Shown here: positions 34,536-43,373 of the stretch, one piece after another | How the letters are laid out: the number at the start of each line of letters is the position of its first letter | Numbering within the stretch: position 1 is the stretch's first letter | From: CAYPLH01 sp964411505 | Lineage (GTDB): Bacteria > Bacillota > Clostridia > CAYPLH01 > DUMO01 | DNA: 64,000 nt | Direction of reading: 5' to 3' | Assembly: GCA_964411505.1 (NCBI GenBank) | Contig: CAYPLH010000016.1 | Coordinates: 7,728 to 71,727 of the forward strand | Made by a program: the position numbers and the translations under genes | The notes under the pieces: model-generated | Seen by the model: only the letters and a program-made list of their open reading frames with translations | What the model was told of the DNA's origin: nothing | The model's database searches: none

Positions 34536-35915
34536 ATGACAAAACCAAACATTTTATTTATATTCGCAGATCAGCTGCGCTACAGTGCCTTAGGATCAAG
34601 CGGAAATACTGAAGTAATTTCTCCGAATCTGGATCGGATTGCTGACCAGGGAATGGTGTTTGACAAGGCTTTCTCTAGTTGTCCTGTGTGCTCTCCATAC
34701 AGGGGGCAGTTATTATCAGGTATGTATTCCCATAAAAATGGTGTGGTGGATAATGAATATAAACTAAAGACTAATATAACAACACTTCCCCAAGCTTTGA
34801 AGGAGGAAGGTTATAAGACAGGGTATGTGGGAAAATGGCATTTAGGTTATGGTCCTTATACGAAGGACAAGCGTTATGGATTCGATTATATGGCGGCATA
34901 TAACTGCAACCACCGGTATTATAATATTTCCTACTATGAAAATGAGAAGGGTCCAATACCTATTAATGGATGGGCACCGGAGGAAGAGACATCATTGGCA
35001 ATCAACTTTATAAAGGAGCATGTAAAAAATGATGGAGATAAGCCTTTTGCACTGCTGCTTTCGTGGGGTCCTCCACACCATCCTTATGACGAGTATCCCG
35101 ATAAATATAAAATTTATGACCCTTCCAAAGTAACTATAAGCCCCAACGTACCGGAGAAATATCAGGATATTGCAAAAGAAGAGCTTGCAGATTATTATGG
35201 CAATATTACGGCAATTGATGCTCAGATGGAACGGATTCTAAGAACACTGGATGAGTTGGGTCTTTCTGAAGATACTATACTATGCTTTACTTCAGATCAT
35301 GGAGATCACGTTCGCAGCCACGGATACGCCAAATGCAATGATAAGTCTGAGACGGATAATACAAGGCGGGCCTCTAAAGCAACACCTTTTGATGAATCCG
35401 TTCATATTCCGTTTATTGTGCGATGGCCGGGAAAAATTGCGGAGGGACAACGTACAGGTGTATTCTTAGGTAGTGTTGATGTAATGCCTACACTGCTTGG
35501 CATGTGTGAAGTTAACTCCCCTGACGGAATGCAGGGTGTTGACCTGTCACATGTATTGCTTGGGGGCACTGGTGAAGTTAATGATTCGGTATATCTGCAG
35601 ATACTTGGTGAAGGATGGCCGCACCGTGGAAGATGGGTAGGTTACTGGAGAGGAGTAAGAAACCACCGATGGCTGTATGCCAGGTGGTACAATAACGAAT
35701 ACGGACCTTATTTGTTTGATGTACAGAATGATCCCTACCAACTGAATAACCTGTATTATAATTCTGAATATGCAAAGGTTAAAGAAGAGATGGAAAAGCG
35801 TCTTGTAAAGTGGATGGAAGATACAGAGGATCCGTTTGATACAGGGGAAAGGGATGACAAGAACGGTATGCTGAAACTTGGTCAGGAGTTTACCGATGAA
35901 AAATGGCTGAGATAA
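34536..35915 (+). CDS. Cys-type sulfatase
   Basis: The 459-residue sulfatase has the box C52-S-P-Y-R56, metal ligands in FADQLRYSALG and FTSDHGDHVRSHG, and a basic C-terminal region typical of the family. It has no signal peptide. Its ribosome site is weak (GAAGGG 13 bases upstream), possibly because the long inverted repeat ends only 25 bases before the start. It is followed by the GH78-like gene on the same strand. The substrate is unknown. Confidence 0.94.
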   Translation: MTKPNILFIFADQLRYSALGSSGNTEVISPNLDRIADQGMVFDKAFSSCPVCSPYRGQLLSGMYSHKNGVVDNEYKLKTNITTLPQALKEEGYKTGYVGKWHLGYGPYTKDKRYGFDYMAAYNCNHRYYNISYYENEKGPIPINGWAPEEETSLAINFIKEHVKNDGDKPFALLLSWGPPHHPYDEYPDKYKIYDPSKVTISPNVPEKYQDIAKEELADYYGNITAIDAQMERILRTLDELGLSEDTILCFTSDHGDHVRSHGYAKCNDKSETDNTRRASKATPFDESVHIPFIVRWPGKIAEGQRTGVFLGSVDVMPTLLGMCEVNSPDGMQGVDLSHVLLGGTGEVNDSVYLQILGEGWPHRGRWVGYWRGVRNHRWLYARWYNNEYGPYLFDVQNDPYQLNNLYYNSEYAKVKEEMEKRLVKWMEDTEDPFDTGERDDKNGMLKLGQEFTDEKWLR

Positions 35916-35946
35916 GCAAGGTGTGATAGATATAAGCTAATGCCAC

Positions 35947-35966
35947 CCCTGATAAAATAATCAGGG
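35947..35966 (+). terminator. Small hairpin between sulfatase and GH78-like genes
   Basis: CCCTGAT (35947-35953) and ATCAGGG (35960-35966) form a perfect 7-bp stem with a six-base loop. There is no U-run, so termination is weak or the stem acts in mRNA processing. Confidence 0.4.
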
Positions 35967-36000
35967 TACCGCTTTATGTGATGGGGACCTTATAGAGTAT

Positions 36001-38181
36001 ATGAAAAAATATTTTAATTACGCCAAACCAGTTTGGTTATATGGAAAAGAAAAGGAAATAAACCTTACAGCAGGTTTTCGTTGCCAGATAGTAAAAAAAG
36101 AAGGCTTCGAATATAGGATGCATATTACCGGTTCTACACTTTACAGGGTATACATAAATGGGAGTTTTGTACATTATGGTCCTGTAAGGGCACCTCATGG
36201 ATATCTTCGTGTAGATAAACTTGATATAACACAATACCTCAATAAGGGTGGTAATATTGTAGCTATAGAAGTTGCAGGTTATAACTGCAATTCATACTAC
36301 ACCCTCAATGTACTGTCCTTTTTGCAGGTTGAGATTCTTGAGGGTGACAAAGTAGTAGTCCATACCGCTAATAATGGTTCATTTAGTGCAATTGAATTAA
36401 GATATCGTGAACAGAAGGTCATGAGATATTCATTTCAGAGAAATTTTAGTGAAGTGTACAGGATGGATAACCATAGCTCTTTGTTTGAATGGACGGTTGC
36501 TGAGGGTCTGCAATATGACAAAATAGCTGAAATTGATTTAAATAAGAAATATTTACAAAGGGAAGTGCCTATACCAAATTTTTATGTCAGAAGTAAGTTT
36601 AAGCTGATAGAATACGGTAATGCGCAAAAGATTGAGCACCCAGGGGATTTTAAATACATAAGACGTAGATTTATCAATAAAATTTCTGATACTATTACTG
36701 GTTTCGTACTGAACGAGATTGAGGACAGACCTTTTGAAACGATGCAGGACTATAGATTCGATAAAGCAGCTGATATTTTAGAGGAGAAGTGGTCCAAAAA
36801 GGGAGCGGAAGTTAGCAGGGGAGAATACCTTCTCTTTGATATGGGTGTTAATAACAGTGGGTTTATCCTTTTGGAAATGACTGCATTGGAGGATAGTGAT
36901 GTCTATTTCCTGTTTGATGAGAAGCTGATTGATGGGAAAGTGGACATTAAAAGTTGGGACAGTATAAATATAATTAAATATTCCTTGAAGAAGAGCCAAA
37001 TGCCATATAATGTTGAAAGCTTTGAATGTTATGGCTTTAAGTATATTATGTGTTTCGTAGAAAAAGGCAGGGTAAAATTGCAAAATCTATCTTTGCGGGA
37101 ATATTCATATCCCAAGTATAAAAATATAGATATCAGGTGTGATGACGAAAAGATAAATGAAATTTTTATGGCAGCCCTTGAGACTTACAGACAAAACACA
37201 TTGGATGTATTCATGGACTGCCCCACAAGGGAAAGGGCAGGGTGGCTTTGTGACAGTTATTTCACAGCACAGTCTGCTTGGTATTTTTCAGGAGATACAG
37301 TAGTTGAAAAGGTATTTTTAGAAAATTTTTTATTGGCAGATGAATTCCCGGGAATTCCGAAGGGCATGCTCCCCATGTGCTATCCAGCTGAACATGCTGA
37401 TGGCAATTTTATTCCCCAGTGGGCTATGTGGTATGTAATACAGCTAGAAGGGTATTTTGAAAGAAGCCCTGAAGAAGACCGATACCGGTTTAAAAAGATA
37501 TGCTATGATTTAATCGGCTATTTTAAGAAATTTAAAAACAGTGACGGGTTGCTTGAAAAACTTGAAAAATGGAACTTTATTGAGTGGTCAAAGGCAAACG
37601 AATGGGTTTTTGATGTAAACTATCCTACAAATATGCTGTACTCAAAAATGTTAAAGCTTATTGGCATATGGTATGAAGATATCGAGCTTTTAAAGGAATC
37701 TGAAAGAGTAAGAAAAAAGGTTATAGAGCAGTCCTTCGATGGAAAGTTTTTTGTTGACAATGCTGTAAGGCAGGAGGATGGGAGCCTTATGGTAACTGAA
37801 AACCGTTCGGAGGTATGTCAGTATTATGCATTTTTCTTTGATGTGGCGAAAACTGACGATCCTGCATTTAAATACTTGAAAAATATGGTTTTAAATGTTT
37901 TTGGTCCTAGTAGAAGAAAGAGAAATGAGATGCCAGAAATAGCGTATGCTAACTCATTTATCGGCTACTATCTCCGATTGGAAATACTGCTTAGGTGGGA
38001 GGAGTATCAACAGGTGCTTGCGGAAGTTAAGGACTACTTTTATCATATGGCAAGGACAACTGGAACGTTATGGGAAAATGATTCAGCCCAAGGCAGCTTG
38101 AATCATGGGTTTGCCTCCTTTGCAGGAGTAGCTATAATAAAATCTTTGAAGGGTCTAGGGGGGGAACATCTAAACGTATAA
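36001..38181 (+). CDS. GH78-like glycoside hydrolase (alpha-L-rhamnosidase family)
   Basis: The 726-residue protein has N-terminal beta-sandwich domains (YINGSFVHYGPVRAPHGY, about residues 50-68) and an (alpha/alpha)6 catalytic barrel from about residue 380. The family motif D406-C-P-T-R-E411-R-x-x-W-x-x-D418 is intact and holds candidate catalytic acids. There is no signal peptide, so it acts on imported oligosaccharides. A 3'-end relic of a second copy lies at 41205-41265. The ribosome site is poor. Rhamnose is the usual target, but related (alpha/alpha)6 enzymes cut other sugars. A sulfated rhamnose-containing glycan would fit the sulfatases, as an inference. Confidence 0.85.
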   Translation: MKKYFNYAKPVWLYGKEKEINLTAGFRCQIVKKEGFEYRMHITGSTLYRVYINGSFVHYGPVRAPHGYLRVDKLDITQYLNKGGNIVAIEVAGYNCNSYYTLNVLSFLQVEILEGDKVVVHTANNGSFSAIELRYREQKVMRYSFQRNFSEVYRMDNHSSLFEWTVAEGLQYDKIAEIDLNKKYLQREVPIPNFYVRSKFKLIEYGNAQKIEHPGDFKYIRRRFINKISDTITGFVLNEIEDRPFETMQDYRFDKAADILEEKWSKKGAEVSRGEYLLFDMGVNNSGFILLEMTALEDSDVYFLFDEKLIDGKVDIKSWDSINIIKYSLKKSQMPYNVESFECYGFKYIMCFVEKGRVKLQNLSLREYSYPKYKNIDIRCDDEKINEIFMAALETYRQNTLDVFMDCPTRERAGWLCDSYFTAQSAWYFSGDTVVEKVFLENFLLADEFPGIPKGMLPMCYPAEHADGNFIPQWAMWYVIQLEGYFERSPEEDRYRFKKICYDLIGYFKKFKNSDGLLEKLEKWNFIEWSKANEWVFDVNYPTNMLYSKMLKLIGIWYEDIELLKESERVRKKVIEQSFDGKFFVDNAVRQEDGSLMVTENRSEVCQYYAFFFDVAKTDDPAFKYLKNMVLNVFGPSRRKRNEMPEIAYANSFIGYYLRLEILLRWEEYQQVLAEVKDYFYHMARTTGTLWENDSAQGSLNHGFASFAGVAIIKSLKGLGGEHLNV

Positions 38182-38219
38182 ATGGTGTATAACACCGCTT
38201 GCTTGCGAAGAAGATAACT

Positions 38220-38249
38220 TAAAAAGGGTGCCCATTTGTACCCTTTTTA
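38220..38249. terminator. Terminator between GH78-like and isomerase genes
   Basis: A perfect 10-bp stem TAAAAAGGGT/ACCCTTTTTA with a U-run on both strands serves the two convergent genes. A homologous hairpin follows the GH78 relic at 41275-41299. Confidence 0.8.
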
Positions 38250-38308
38250 ATAATTTATGGTATTAATTGTACTTACCTATTGGTATCAACTTGATGTAAC
38301 TTTAAGAA

Positions 38309-39079
38309 TTATTTCAGTGATGAAAGCATTTCATAGTAAAGTTTTGCATAATATCCAGCAACTGTTTCCGCATCTGTGCTCTTTTCATCGATTTCAGCAG
38401 AGAGAAAGCCCTCATATCCATCATCTTTAAGAAGCTGTAAAAATTCCTTGTATGGATATGGTCTTAAAAATGAATGCATATGCACATGTCTTATCAAATG
38501 CCTTACTTGGTTGTAGGTTGCTCTTATAGAGTCACCGACTTTATCAAGCGGACTGCAGTTATAAACAAGCCCAAGATCAGGAATTTTAGAGTATTCCACT
38601 GCCTTTTTGGCATATTTCCAAAAGTTAAAGTCTCCATGCATTTCAAGCAGTACCTCAACATTATAAGGTTTTGAAAATTCATTTAACTCGTTTAGTGCTT
38701 CTCCGACCCATTTTATGGTCTCTTCCTTGTCAGCACCTTCTTCAAATTTGTTACCGAATACTCTAATTTTTTGAGAATCAATATCTGCTGCTAGTTCAAC
38801 ATATCGTTTTGCATCCTCAATATTTTCTCTTCTTTTGCTGACATCGCTATATTCAAATCTGCATGAAGTGCCCAAACCAACAGCTTCTAAGTATGCATCC
38901 TCTAATCTTTCCTTGATTTCTTTTCTTTCTTCTTTACTAGTACTTAATTCAACTCCATGCTTGTGACCAGCATTAGTTCTGAATTCCACACCAGCGTAAC
39001 CCCATTTTTTACATACTTCAATAATCTTCTCTAGATCCCATTCTCTTGCAATGTTGTACGTTAATAAACTCAGTTTCAT
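38309..39079 (-). CDS. Sugar phosphate isomerase/epimerase-like TIM barrel (copy 1)
   Basis: This is a 256-residue AP-endonuclease-2-type TIM barrel, the fold of xylose isomerase-like epimerases. The words GYAGVEFRTNAGHKHG, VEVLLEMHGD, RHVHMHS and LSAEID place the expected metal-binding Glu/His/Asp residues at strand ends. The start is the ATG at 39079, preceded by AAGGAA; an open extension to 39163 has no ribosome site. The protein is identical to that encoded at 41486-42256. It is convergent with the GH78-like gene. The substrate is probably a sugar or keto-sugar from the glycan pathway; exact reaction unknown. Confidence 0.88.
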   Translation of the reverse strand: MKLSLLTYNIAREWDLEKIIEVCKKWGYAGVEFRTNAGHKHGVELSTSKEERKEIKERLEDAYLEAVGLGTSCRFEYSDVSKRRENIEDAKRYVELAADIDSQKIRVFGNKFEEGADKEETIKWVGEALNELNEFSKPYNVEVLLEMHGDFNFWKYAKKAVEYSKIPDLGLVYNCSPLDKVGDSIRATYNQVRHLIRHVHMHSFLRPYPYKEFLQLLKDDGYEGFLSAEIDEKSTDAETVAGYYAKLYYEMLSSLK

Positions 39080-39080
39080 A
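38316..39080. repeat. 765-bp direct repeat, copy 1
   Basis: This segment covers nearly the whole isomerase gene and matches 41493-42257 in the same orientation, with equal length and identical translation. Identity stops inside the last two codons and just past the start codon. The sequence beyond those points is homologous but clearly diverged. Confidence 0.9.
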
Positions 39081-39228
39081 TTAATACGTTCCTTTCTTAT
39101 AATTGTAATTGTTGTAAATAATTCCAAAGCGATACTTGCATTAAATAAGCAGCACTTATTCACCTTTAAAGTAGCAACAACACTTTGATGTTTGCGTTAC
39201 CTCCTTTCTTGTGGAATGATTTTGTCAG

Positions 39229-40932
39229 CTACTGTATCGTTGTAACATAATCTATCTGTGTCCCCTTATCGCAAGCTGACAGCACAGTGGAATAGAAGAA
39301 GTCATTGTCGTCGTTCATGGCAGGTCTCTCTTCCATTTTAAATCCTTTTTGACTGCCGTCAATAGTTATGTTAAATTCCTTTAAATTAAAAAATAATGCT
39401 GCTTCGTGGGATGACACTAGCCTTGCATTCCTTGGTGCGAAATGAAGCATAACCTTGGAAATCAAAGGTTTATCAGAGTTAACACTATCCTTAATTATAA
39501 GCCTACTTCCCTCTAAAGATACCTTTCTCTTCCATGTAAATCCTTTTGCTTTGGTTTCAAAAGCTATCCACGGATTTTTACCGGATAGGTCACATCCTGT
39601 TACATCAATGGATTTATCAGGATCATCGCTCAAAATCTCACTGGTATCAGGGTCTGTTACTATAACTGTATTATGAGCTTCTGCACTTGAGAAAAACGCT
39701 CTGAAATCCTTCCTATCATACACACTGCAGCCTGTATCAACTAATAGGGGCTTTCCATTATAAAAAGCTACGGCATGAGGTCTTCCAAAATGCTGATGTC
39801 CTTGGGTTCTATCCATAGCATCTATGAATACATCAAAGGAGTCGTTTCTTAACGAAGCAAAACGGCTTGTTTTAAGCAGTGTAGAGCATTTCTTTTGGGG
39901 AAGATCGAGCTTCATGAGGCTTTTTACTATTTCAATATCCTTTTCGGCATTAAATGCGTAGGAATCGCCAATCTGAAGTGTCTTACCGGTTGGTGCCATC
40001 ATCTGGTAAAGCCATGTATATTGATTATTAATGCATTCTAGAAGCCCTGGAATGGCTGGAAGCCCATTTTTCTCAAGGAAGAGATATGTTTCAACATACA
40101 TTCTTGCAATAAAATGACTGTAGCTTGGGCATCCTTCGATGCTTCCACCATCATCTAGTATAGCGTTTTCCATATTGATTTCTATTATTTTTCTTCCTGC
40201 TTTTGCATAGGCTTCTGCATCTGGGAACTCTGGGAAAAGAACTCCAGTCATTAAAAGAACCAGACCTATCTGAAGTACGTGGTTATGTGCCTTCTCGGTA
40301 CTTATGTGTCCATACCCTTCTTTGAGCATGTGGTCTGCATGCAGTTTAATGCACGAATAAATTGTTTCCCAACGGTTTTTGTCTAAATATTTAGAACCTG
40401 CCAGCATCTTAACACTATGCAATAAATTAAGAAGCCGCCATGCTACCTGCATATCTCGCCAATAACCATTTGTCTTATCTTTTGGGCGATCATCAAGCTC
40501 TTCATATGGGTGCTTATCTATCCAATCGGTTAACCATTTATACCATTCCTGCGCCCATTTTTCATCTCCTGTAACTAGGAACTCCTGAGCTAAAGGTAGT
40601 AAAAAGTATAGTCTGTTTAACCAGACATTTTGCTCTGATAACCTTTGTAACTTTGAATCAACTGACAATTTGTAATACAGGTTCCAGTCAAAGCTTCCAT
40701 CCTTTTCCCAGTGTTTAAACAAATCCCCGGATGAAATAAATTCAAATAGTTCTCTGCTATATGGATCTTTTGCACCCATCAGCTCCTGTATTAGAAAGAA
40801 CGCGCCGCCATCAAAAATTATGAGGGGAAAAATTGGCTGTGACTTTAAGTACTCGTCAGAATAGGGGTATTTTGCGGGTTTGATATCAACTTTTAAGATA
40901 TCCTTTGAAAATGGTTTTAAGAAAGTATCCAT
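39229..40932 (-). CDS. Heparinase II/III-like polysaccharide or oligosaccharide lyase
   Basis: The 567-residue protein has an alpha-toroid N-terminal half (about 1-340) and a heparinase II/III-like beta-sandwich (about 350-567). The family words GHQHFGRPHAVAFYNG, LLVDTGCSVYD and AEAHNTVIVTD are present and include the expected His and Tyr residues. Such enzymes cleave uronic-acid-containing glycans or oligosaccharides by beta-elimination (families PL12, 15, 17, 21). There is no signal peptide, which points to an intracellular oligosaccharide lyase. GGAG lies 9 bases before the ATG. It sits between the two isomerase copies on the same strand. It implies that the glycan contains uronic acid. 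Confidence 0.88.
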   Translation of the reverse strand: MDTFLKPFSKDILKVDIKPAKYPYSDEYLKSQPIFPLIIFDGGAFFLIQELMGAKDPYSRELFEFISSGDLFKHWEKDGSFDWNLYYKLSVDSKLQRLSEQNVWLNRLYFLLPLAQEFLVTGDEKWAQEWYKWLTDWIDKHPYEELDDRPKDKTNGYWRDMQVAWRLLNLLHSVKMLAGSKYLDKNRWETIYSCIKLHADHMLKEGYGHISTEKAHNHVLQIGLVLLMTGVLFPEFPDAEAYAKAGRKIIEINMENAILDDGGSIEGCPSYSHFIARMYVETYLFLEKNGLPAIPGLLECINNQYTWLYQMMAPTGKTLQIGDSYAFNAEKDIEIVKSLMKLDLPQKKCSTLLKTSRFASLRNDSFDVFIDAMDRTQGHQHFGRPHAVAFYNGKPLLVDTGCSVYDRKDFRAFFSSAEAHNTVIVTDPDTSEILSDDPDKSIDVTGCDLSGKNPWIAFETKAKGFTWKRKVSLEGSRLIIKDSVNSDKPLISKVMLHFAPRNARLVSSHEAALFFNLKEFNITIDGSQKGFKMEERPAMNDDNDFFYSTVLSACDKGTQIDYVTTIQ

Positions 40933-41204
40933 CTACTGACTCTCCTTTTTTAAAAATTTTTTACTAATTAATAAAATATTATTGAATGTAATCATATCCA
41001 AATTTATAAAAAACCACACACACCTAATGAAAATTCTTTTTTACAAAGCTTAATCATCTTGTTGTTTTTGTATGTAAATTGTATCAATCAAGTTTATACA
41101 CTGCAATAATAAAAATTCTATATTGACTGGAAAATATCAGTGTTTCAAGACTTGAAAAATTCTATATTGTTTGGAATATTTCTATATTTATTGAGCTTTT
41201 CTTT

Positions 41205-41265
41205 TGGCAGTGCTTAAGCAATGGCTTTGCTTGCCTTGTTGGAGTAGCTCTAATAAAATGCATAA
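41205..41265 (+). pseudogene. 3'-end relic of a second GH78-like gene
   Basis: AATGGCTTTGCTTGCC followed by GTTGGAGTAGCTCTAATAAAATG translates as NGFACLVGVALIK. It aligns with NHGFASFAGVAIIK at the C-terminus of the GH78-like protein ending at 38181. The match fades upstream near 41205, and there is no intact frame. Its terminator and isomerase gene follow in the same order as in the intact copy, so this is the remnant of a duplicated segment. The rest of the 553-base gap (40933-41485) holds short direct repeats of TTCTATATT near 41110-41190 and no gene. Confidence 0.7.
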
Positions 41266-41274
41266 GACAACTTG

Positions 41275-41299
41275 AAAGGGTGCCAAATTGGCACCCTTT
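41275..41299. terminator. Hairpin terminator after the GH78 relic
   Basis: AAAGGGTGCCAA and TTGGCACCCTTT are perfect 12-base complements around one A, in effect a stem with a short loop. It is the counterpart of the hairpin at 38220-38249. Confidence 0.75.
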
Positions 41300-41485
41300 G
41301 CTGGTGAAGTAAACGCTTATGGTGTTCTAGCGGTTACTCTGCTTTAGAGCTCAAGATACAGGACCTTCCCGGCAAAAGAAATTATCTGATCTCTCTTTCA
41401 AAAAGATGGCACTGACCACTTTTTAATGACTTATGGCAGTGACTGTACTTAACTATTATTATATACCTGCTGCACCTCTTAAGTA

Positions 41486-42256
41486 CTACTTTAGTGATGA
41501 AAGCATTTCATAGTAAAGTTTTGCATAATATCCAGCAACTGTTTCCGCATCTGTGCTCTTTTCATCGATTTCAGCAGAGAGAAAGCCCTCATATCCATCA
41601 TCTTTAAGAAGCTGTAAAAATTCCTTGTATGGATATGGTCTTAAAAATGAATGCATATGCACATGTCTTATCAAATGCCTTACTTGGTTGTAGGTTGCTC
41701 TTATAGAGTCACCGACTTTATCAAGCGGACTGCAGTTATAAACAAGCCCAAGATCAGGAATTTTAGAGTATTCCACTGCCTTTTTGGCATATTTCCAAAA
41801 GTTAAAGTCTCCATGCATTTCAAGCAGTACCTCAACATTATAAGGTTTTGAAAATTCATTTAACTCGTTTAGTGCTTCTCCGACCCATTTTATGGTCTCT
41901 TCCTTGTCAGCACCTTCTTCAAATTTGTTACCGAATACTCTAATTTTTTGAGAATCAATATCTGCTGCTAGTTCAACATATCGTTTTGCATCCTCAATAT
42001 TTTCTCTTCTTTTGCTGACATCGCTATATTCAAATCTGCATGAAGTGCCCAAACCAACAGCTTCTAAGTATGCATCCTCTAATCTTTCCTTGATTTCTTT
42101 TCTTTCTTCTTTACTAGTACTTAATTCAACTCCATGCTTGTGACCAGCATTAGTTCTGAATTCCACACCAGCGTAACCCCATTTTTTACATACTTCAATA
42201 ATCTTCTCTAGATCCCATTCTCTTGCAATGTTGTACGTTAATAAACTCAGTTTCAT
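41486..42256 (-). CDS. Sugar phosphate isomerase/epimerase-like TIM barrel (copy 2)
   Basis: This 256-residue protein is identical in sequence to that encoded at 38309-39079. Only the last two sense codons (CTA AAG against CTG AAA) and the stop (TAG against TAA) differ. The ribosome region AAGGAATGAATTAGT is a diverged version of the copy 1 leader. It lies upstream of the lyase gene on the same strand, separated by the GH78 relic. Two identical functional copies may raise dosage or allow separate regulation. Confidence 0.88.
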   Translation of the reverse strand: MKLSLLTYNIAREWDLEKIIEVCKKWGYAGVEFRTNAGHKHGVELSTSKEERKEIKERLEDAYLEAVGLGTSCRFEYSDVSKRRENIEDAKRYVELAADIDSQKIRVFGNKFEEGADKEETIKWVGEALNELNEFSKPYNVEVLLEMHGDFNFWKYAKKAVEYSKIPDLGLVYNCSPLDKVGDSIRATYNQVRHLIRHVHMHSFLRPYPYKEFLQLLKDDGYEGFLSAEIDEKSTDAETVAGYYAKLYYEMLSSLK

Positions 42257-42257
42257 A
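41493..42257. repeat. 765-bp direct repeat, copy 2
   Basis: Partner of 38316-39080. The outer flanks on both sides are recognisably related but with many substitutions, whereas the 765-base core appears unchanged. That pattern fits gene conversion of an older tandem duplication. Confidence 0.9.
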
Positions 42258-42385
42258 CTAATTCATTCCTTTCTTTTAATTTTCCTTTCAATTGTAATTT
42301 TCATTATACCAGTCAAATACAGCGGCCGGCAATATTCAAAATTCAATATTACTGGCAATTATACATATTAAATGCTAAGACAGGG

Positions 42386-42454
42386 TAAGACAGGGGACGG
42401 TTCTGTGTCCCGGCGGACAATGTCTGCCGGGACACAGAACCGTCCCCTGTCTTA
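42386..42454. repeat. REP-like hairpin (69 bp)
   Basis: A near-perfect inverted repeat begins TAAGACAGGGGACGGTTC, ends with its complement, and has a short loop near ATGT. A partial extra copy of the first ten bases (TAAGACAGGG) precedes it. It lies between isomerase copy 2 and the membrane-anchored gene at 42523, and a near-identical hairpin closes that gene. Confidence 0.9.
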
Positions 42455-42522
42455 GTTGCAATTATAGATAGACTGTATTAAAATATCTTTAAGAACAATA
42501 TAAAATTGGAGAAGTAGTAAAA

Positions 42523-43284
42523 ATGCAAGATATTAGTTTTGGAACAACGGTTGCAATTATTCTTTTCTTTGCTTTTATAGTGGCATTTATTCGCGGTCGG
42601 GTTCGTGACAAATGCCTTAAGGAGTTTAACGATAATTTTGTTACCTTGGAGTTTACAAATAAAAATACAGTGAGTGGTAAGCTGAGGGTAGAAATAAGCG
42701 GTATGGAGTTTGTGTATAGATTCAGATGTATTGACATAAAAGGGCATGAGGAATATAGCTATTTAATATATAAGGGTGAATACCCGAACATTCAAGCACT
42801 CATTCGTTTTCATGATGAGTTGTATGACAAGGACAAGGAAAAAAGAGAAAGAGAATTGAGAAGAACTTACCACCCTAATATGATTAGAAAGCTGAAAAGA
42901 AAAACTGATAATGTCTTTAAGACAGTAAGAGATTCCATTATGGACATGCTGAATCTTTTTATTGCCCAGTTTAAACGGAACCCTCAATTAGGTGCAGTTT
43001 TGCAATCCCAGGATGCTTATGTAACTCAAATAAAGAAAGAGCTTGTGGGACATATAGCGACTTCCTATGACCCATTATTGGAAAGACATATAGGTAATAT
43101 GGTTGTTTTTGAAATGATAAAATCCGGTGAAACCGTAGAATATACCGGTGTTTTGAAGGATTATTCAGACGAGTTTATTGAATTCATGGATGTAAGCTAT
43201 TCTATATCAGAGGATAAGGAGCAAAGAAAAGCTGACCTTGTTATTCCCCGTAGAATAGCAACTGTCAGACATTCTGCAGAATAA
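42523..43284 (+). CDS. Membrane-anchored hypothetical protein
   Basis: I do not recognise the family. The 253-residue protein has a single N-terminal membrane helix (about residues 7-24, TTVAIILFFAFIVAFI) followed by RGR, so the rest should face the cytoplasm. A beta-rich part (residues 38-85) precedes a highly charged helical stretch (about 92-145, rich in Lys, Arg, Glu). A C-terminal domain with GETVEYTGVLKDYSDEFIEFMD recalls small beta-barrel modules. GGAGAAG lies upstream of the ATG. Its stop TAA is the first three bases of the hairpin at 43282, and another copy lies just upstream, so the gene is bracketed by matching repeats. Confidence 0.7.
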   Translation: MQDISFGTTVAIILFFAFIVAFIRGRVRDKCLKEFNDNFVTLEFTNKNTVSGKLRVEISGMEFVYRFRCIDIKGHEEYSYLIYKGEYPNIQALIRFHDELYDKDKEKRERELRRTYHPNMIRKLKRKTDNVFKTVRDSIMDMLNLFIAQFKRNPQLGAVLQSQDAYVTQIKKELVGHIATSYDPLLERHIGNMVVFEMIKSGETVEYTGVLKDYSDEFIEFMDVSYSISEDKEQRKADLVIPRRIATVRHSAE

Positions 43285-43350
43285 GACAGGGGACGGTTCT
43301 GTGTCCCGGCGGACATTGTCCGTCGGGACACAGAACCGTCCCCTGTCTTA
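43282..43350. repeat. REP-like hairpin (69 bp) supplying a stop codon
   Basis: The element starts TAAGACAGGGGACGG, and its TAA is the stop codon of the preceding gene. The arms are almost perfectly complementary around a TTG loop. It differs from the copy at 42386 only in and near the loop. Confidence 0.92.
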
Positions 43351-43373
43351 TAAAATTAAGGAGGACATAAATA

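Noticed and set aside
39080..39163. 28-residue N-terminal extension of isomerase copy 1
   Set aside because: No ribosome site precedes it. Copy 2 lacks it, and AAGGAA sits correctly before the ATG at 39079.
41100..41200. TTCTATATT direct repeats as a regulatory array
   Set aside because: Only three short AT-rich copies with irregular spacing, compatible with chance in this composition.
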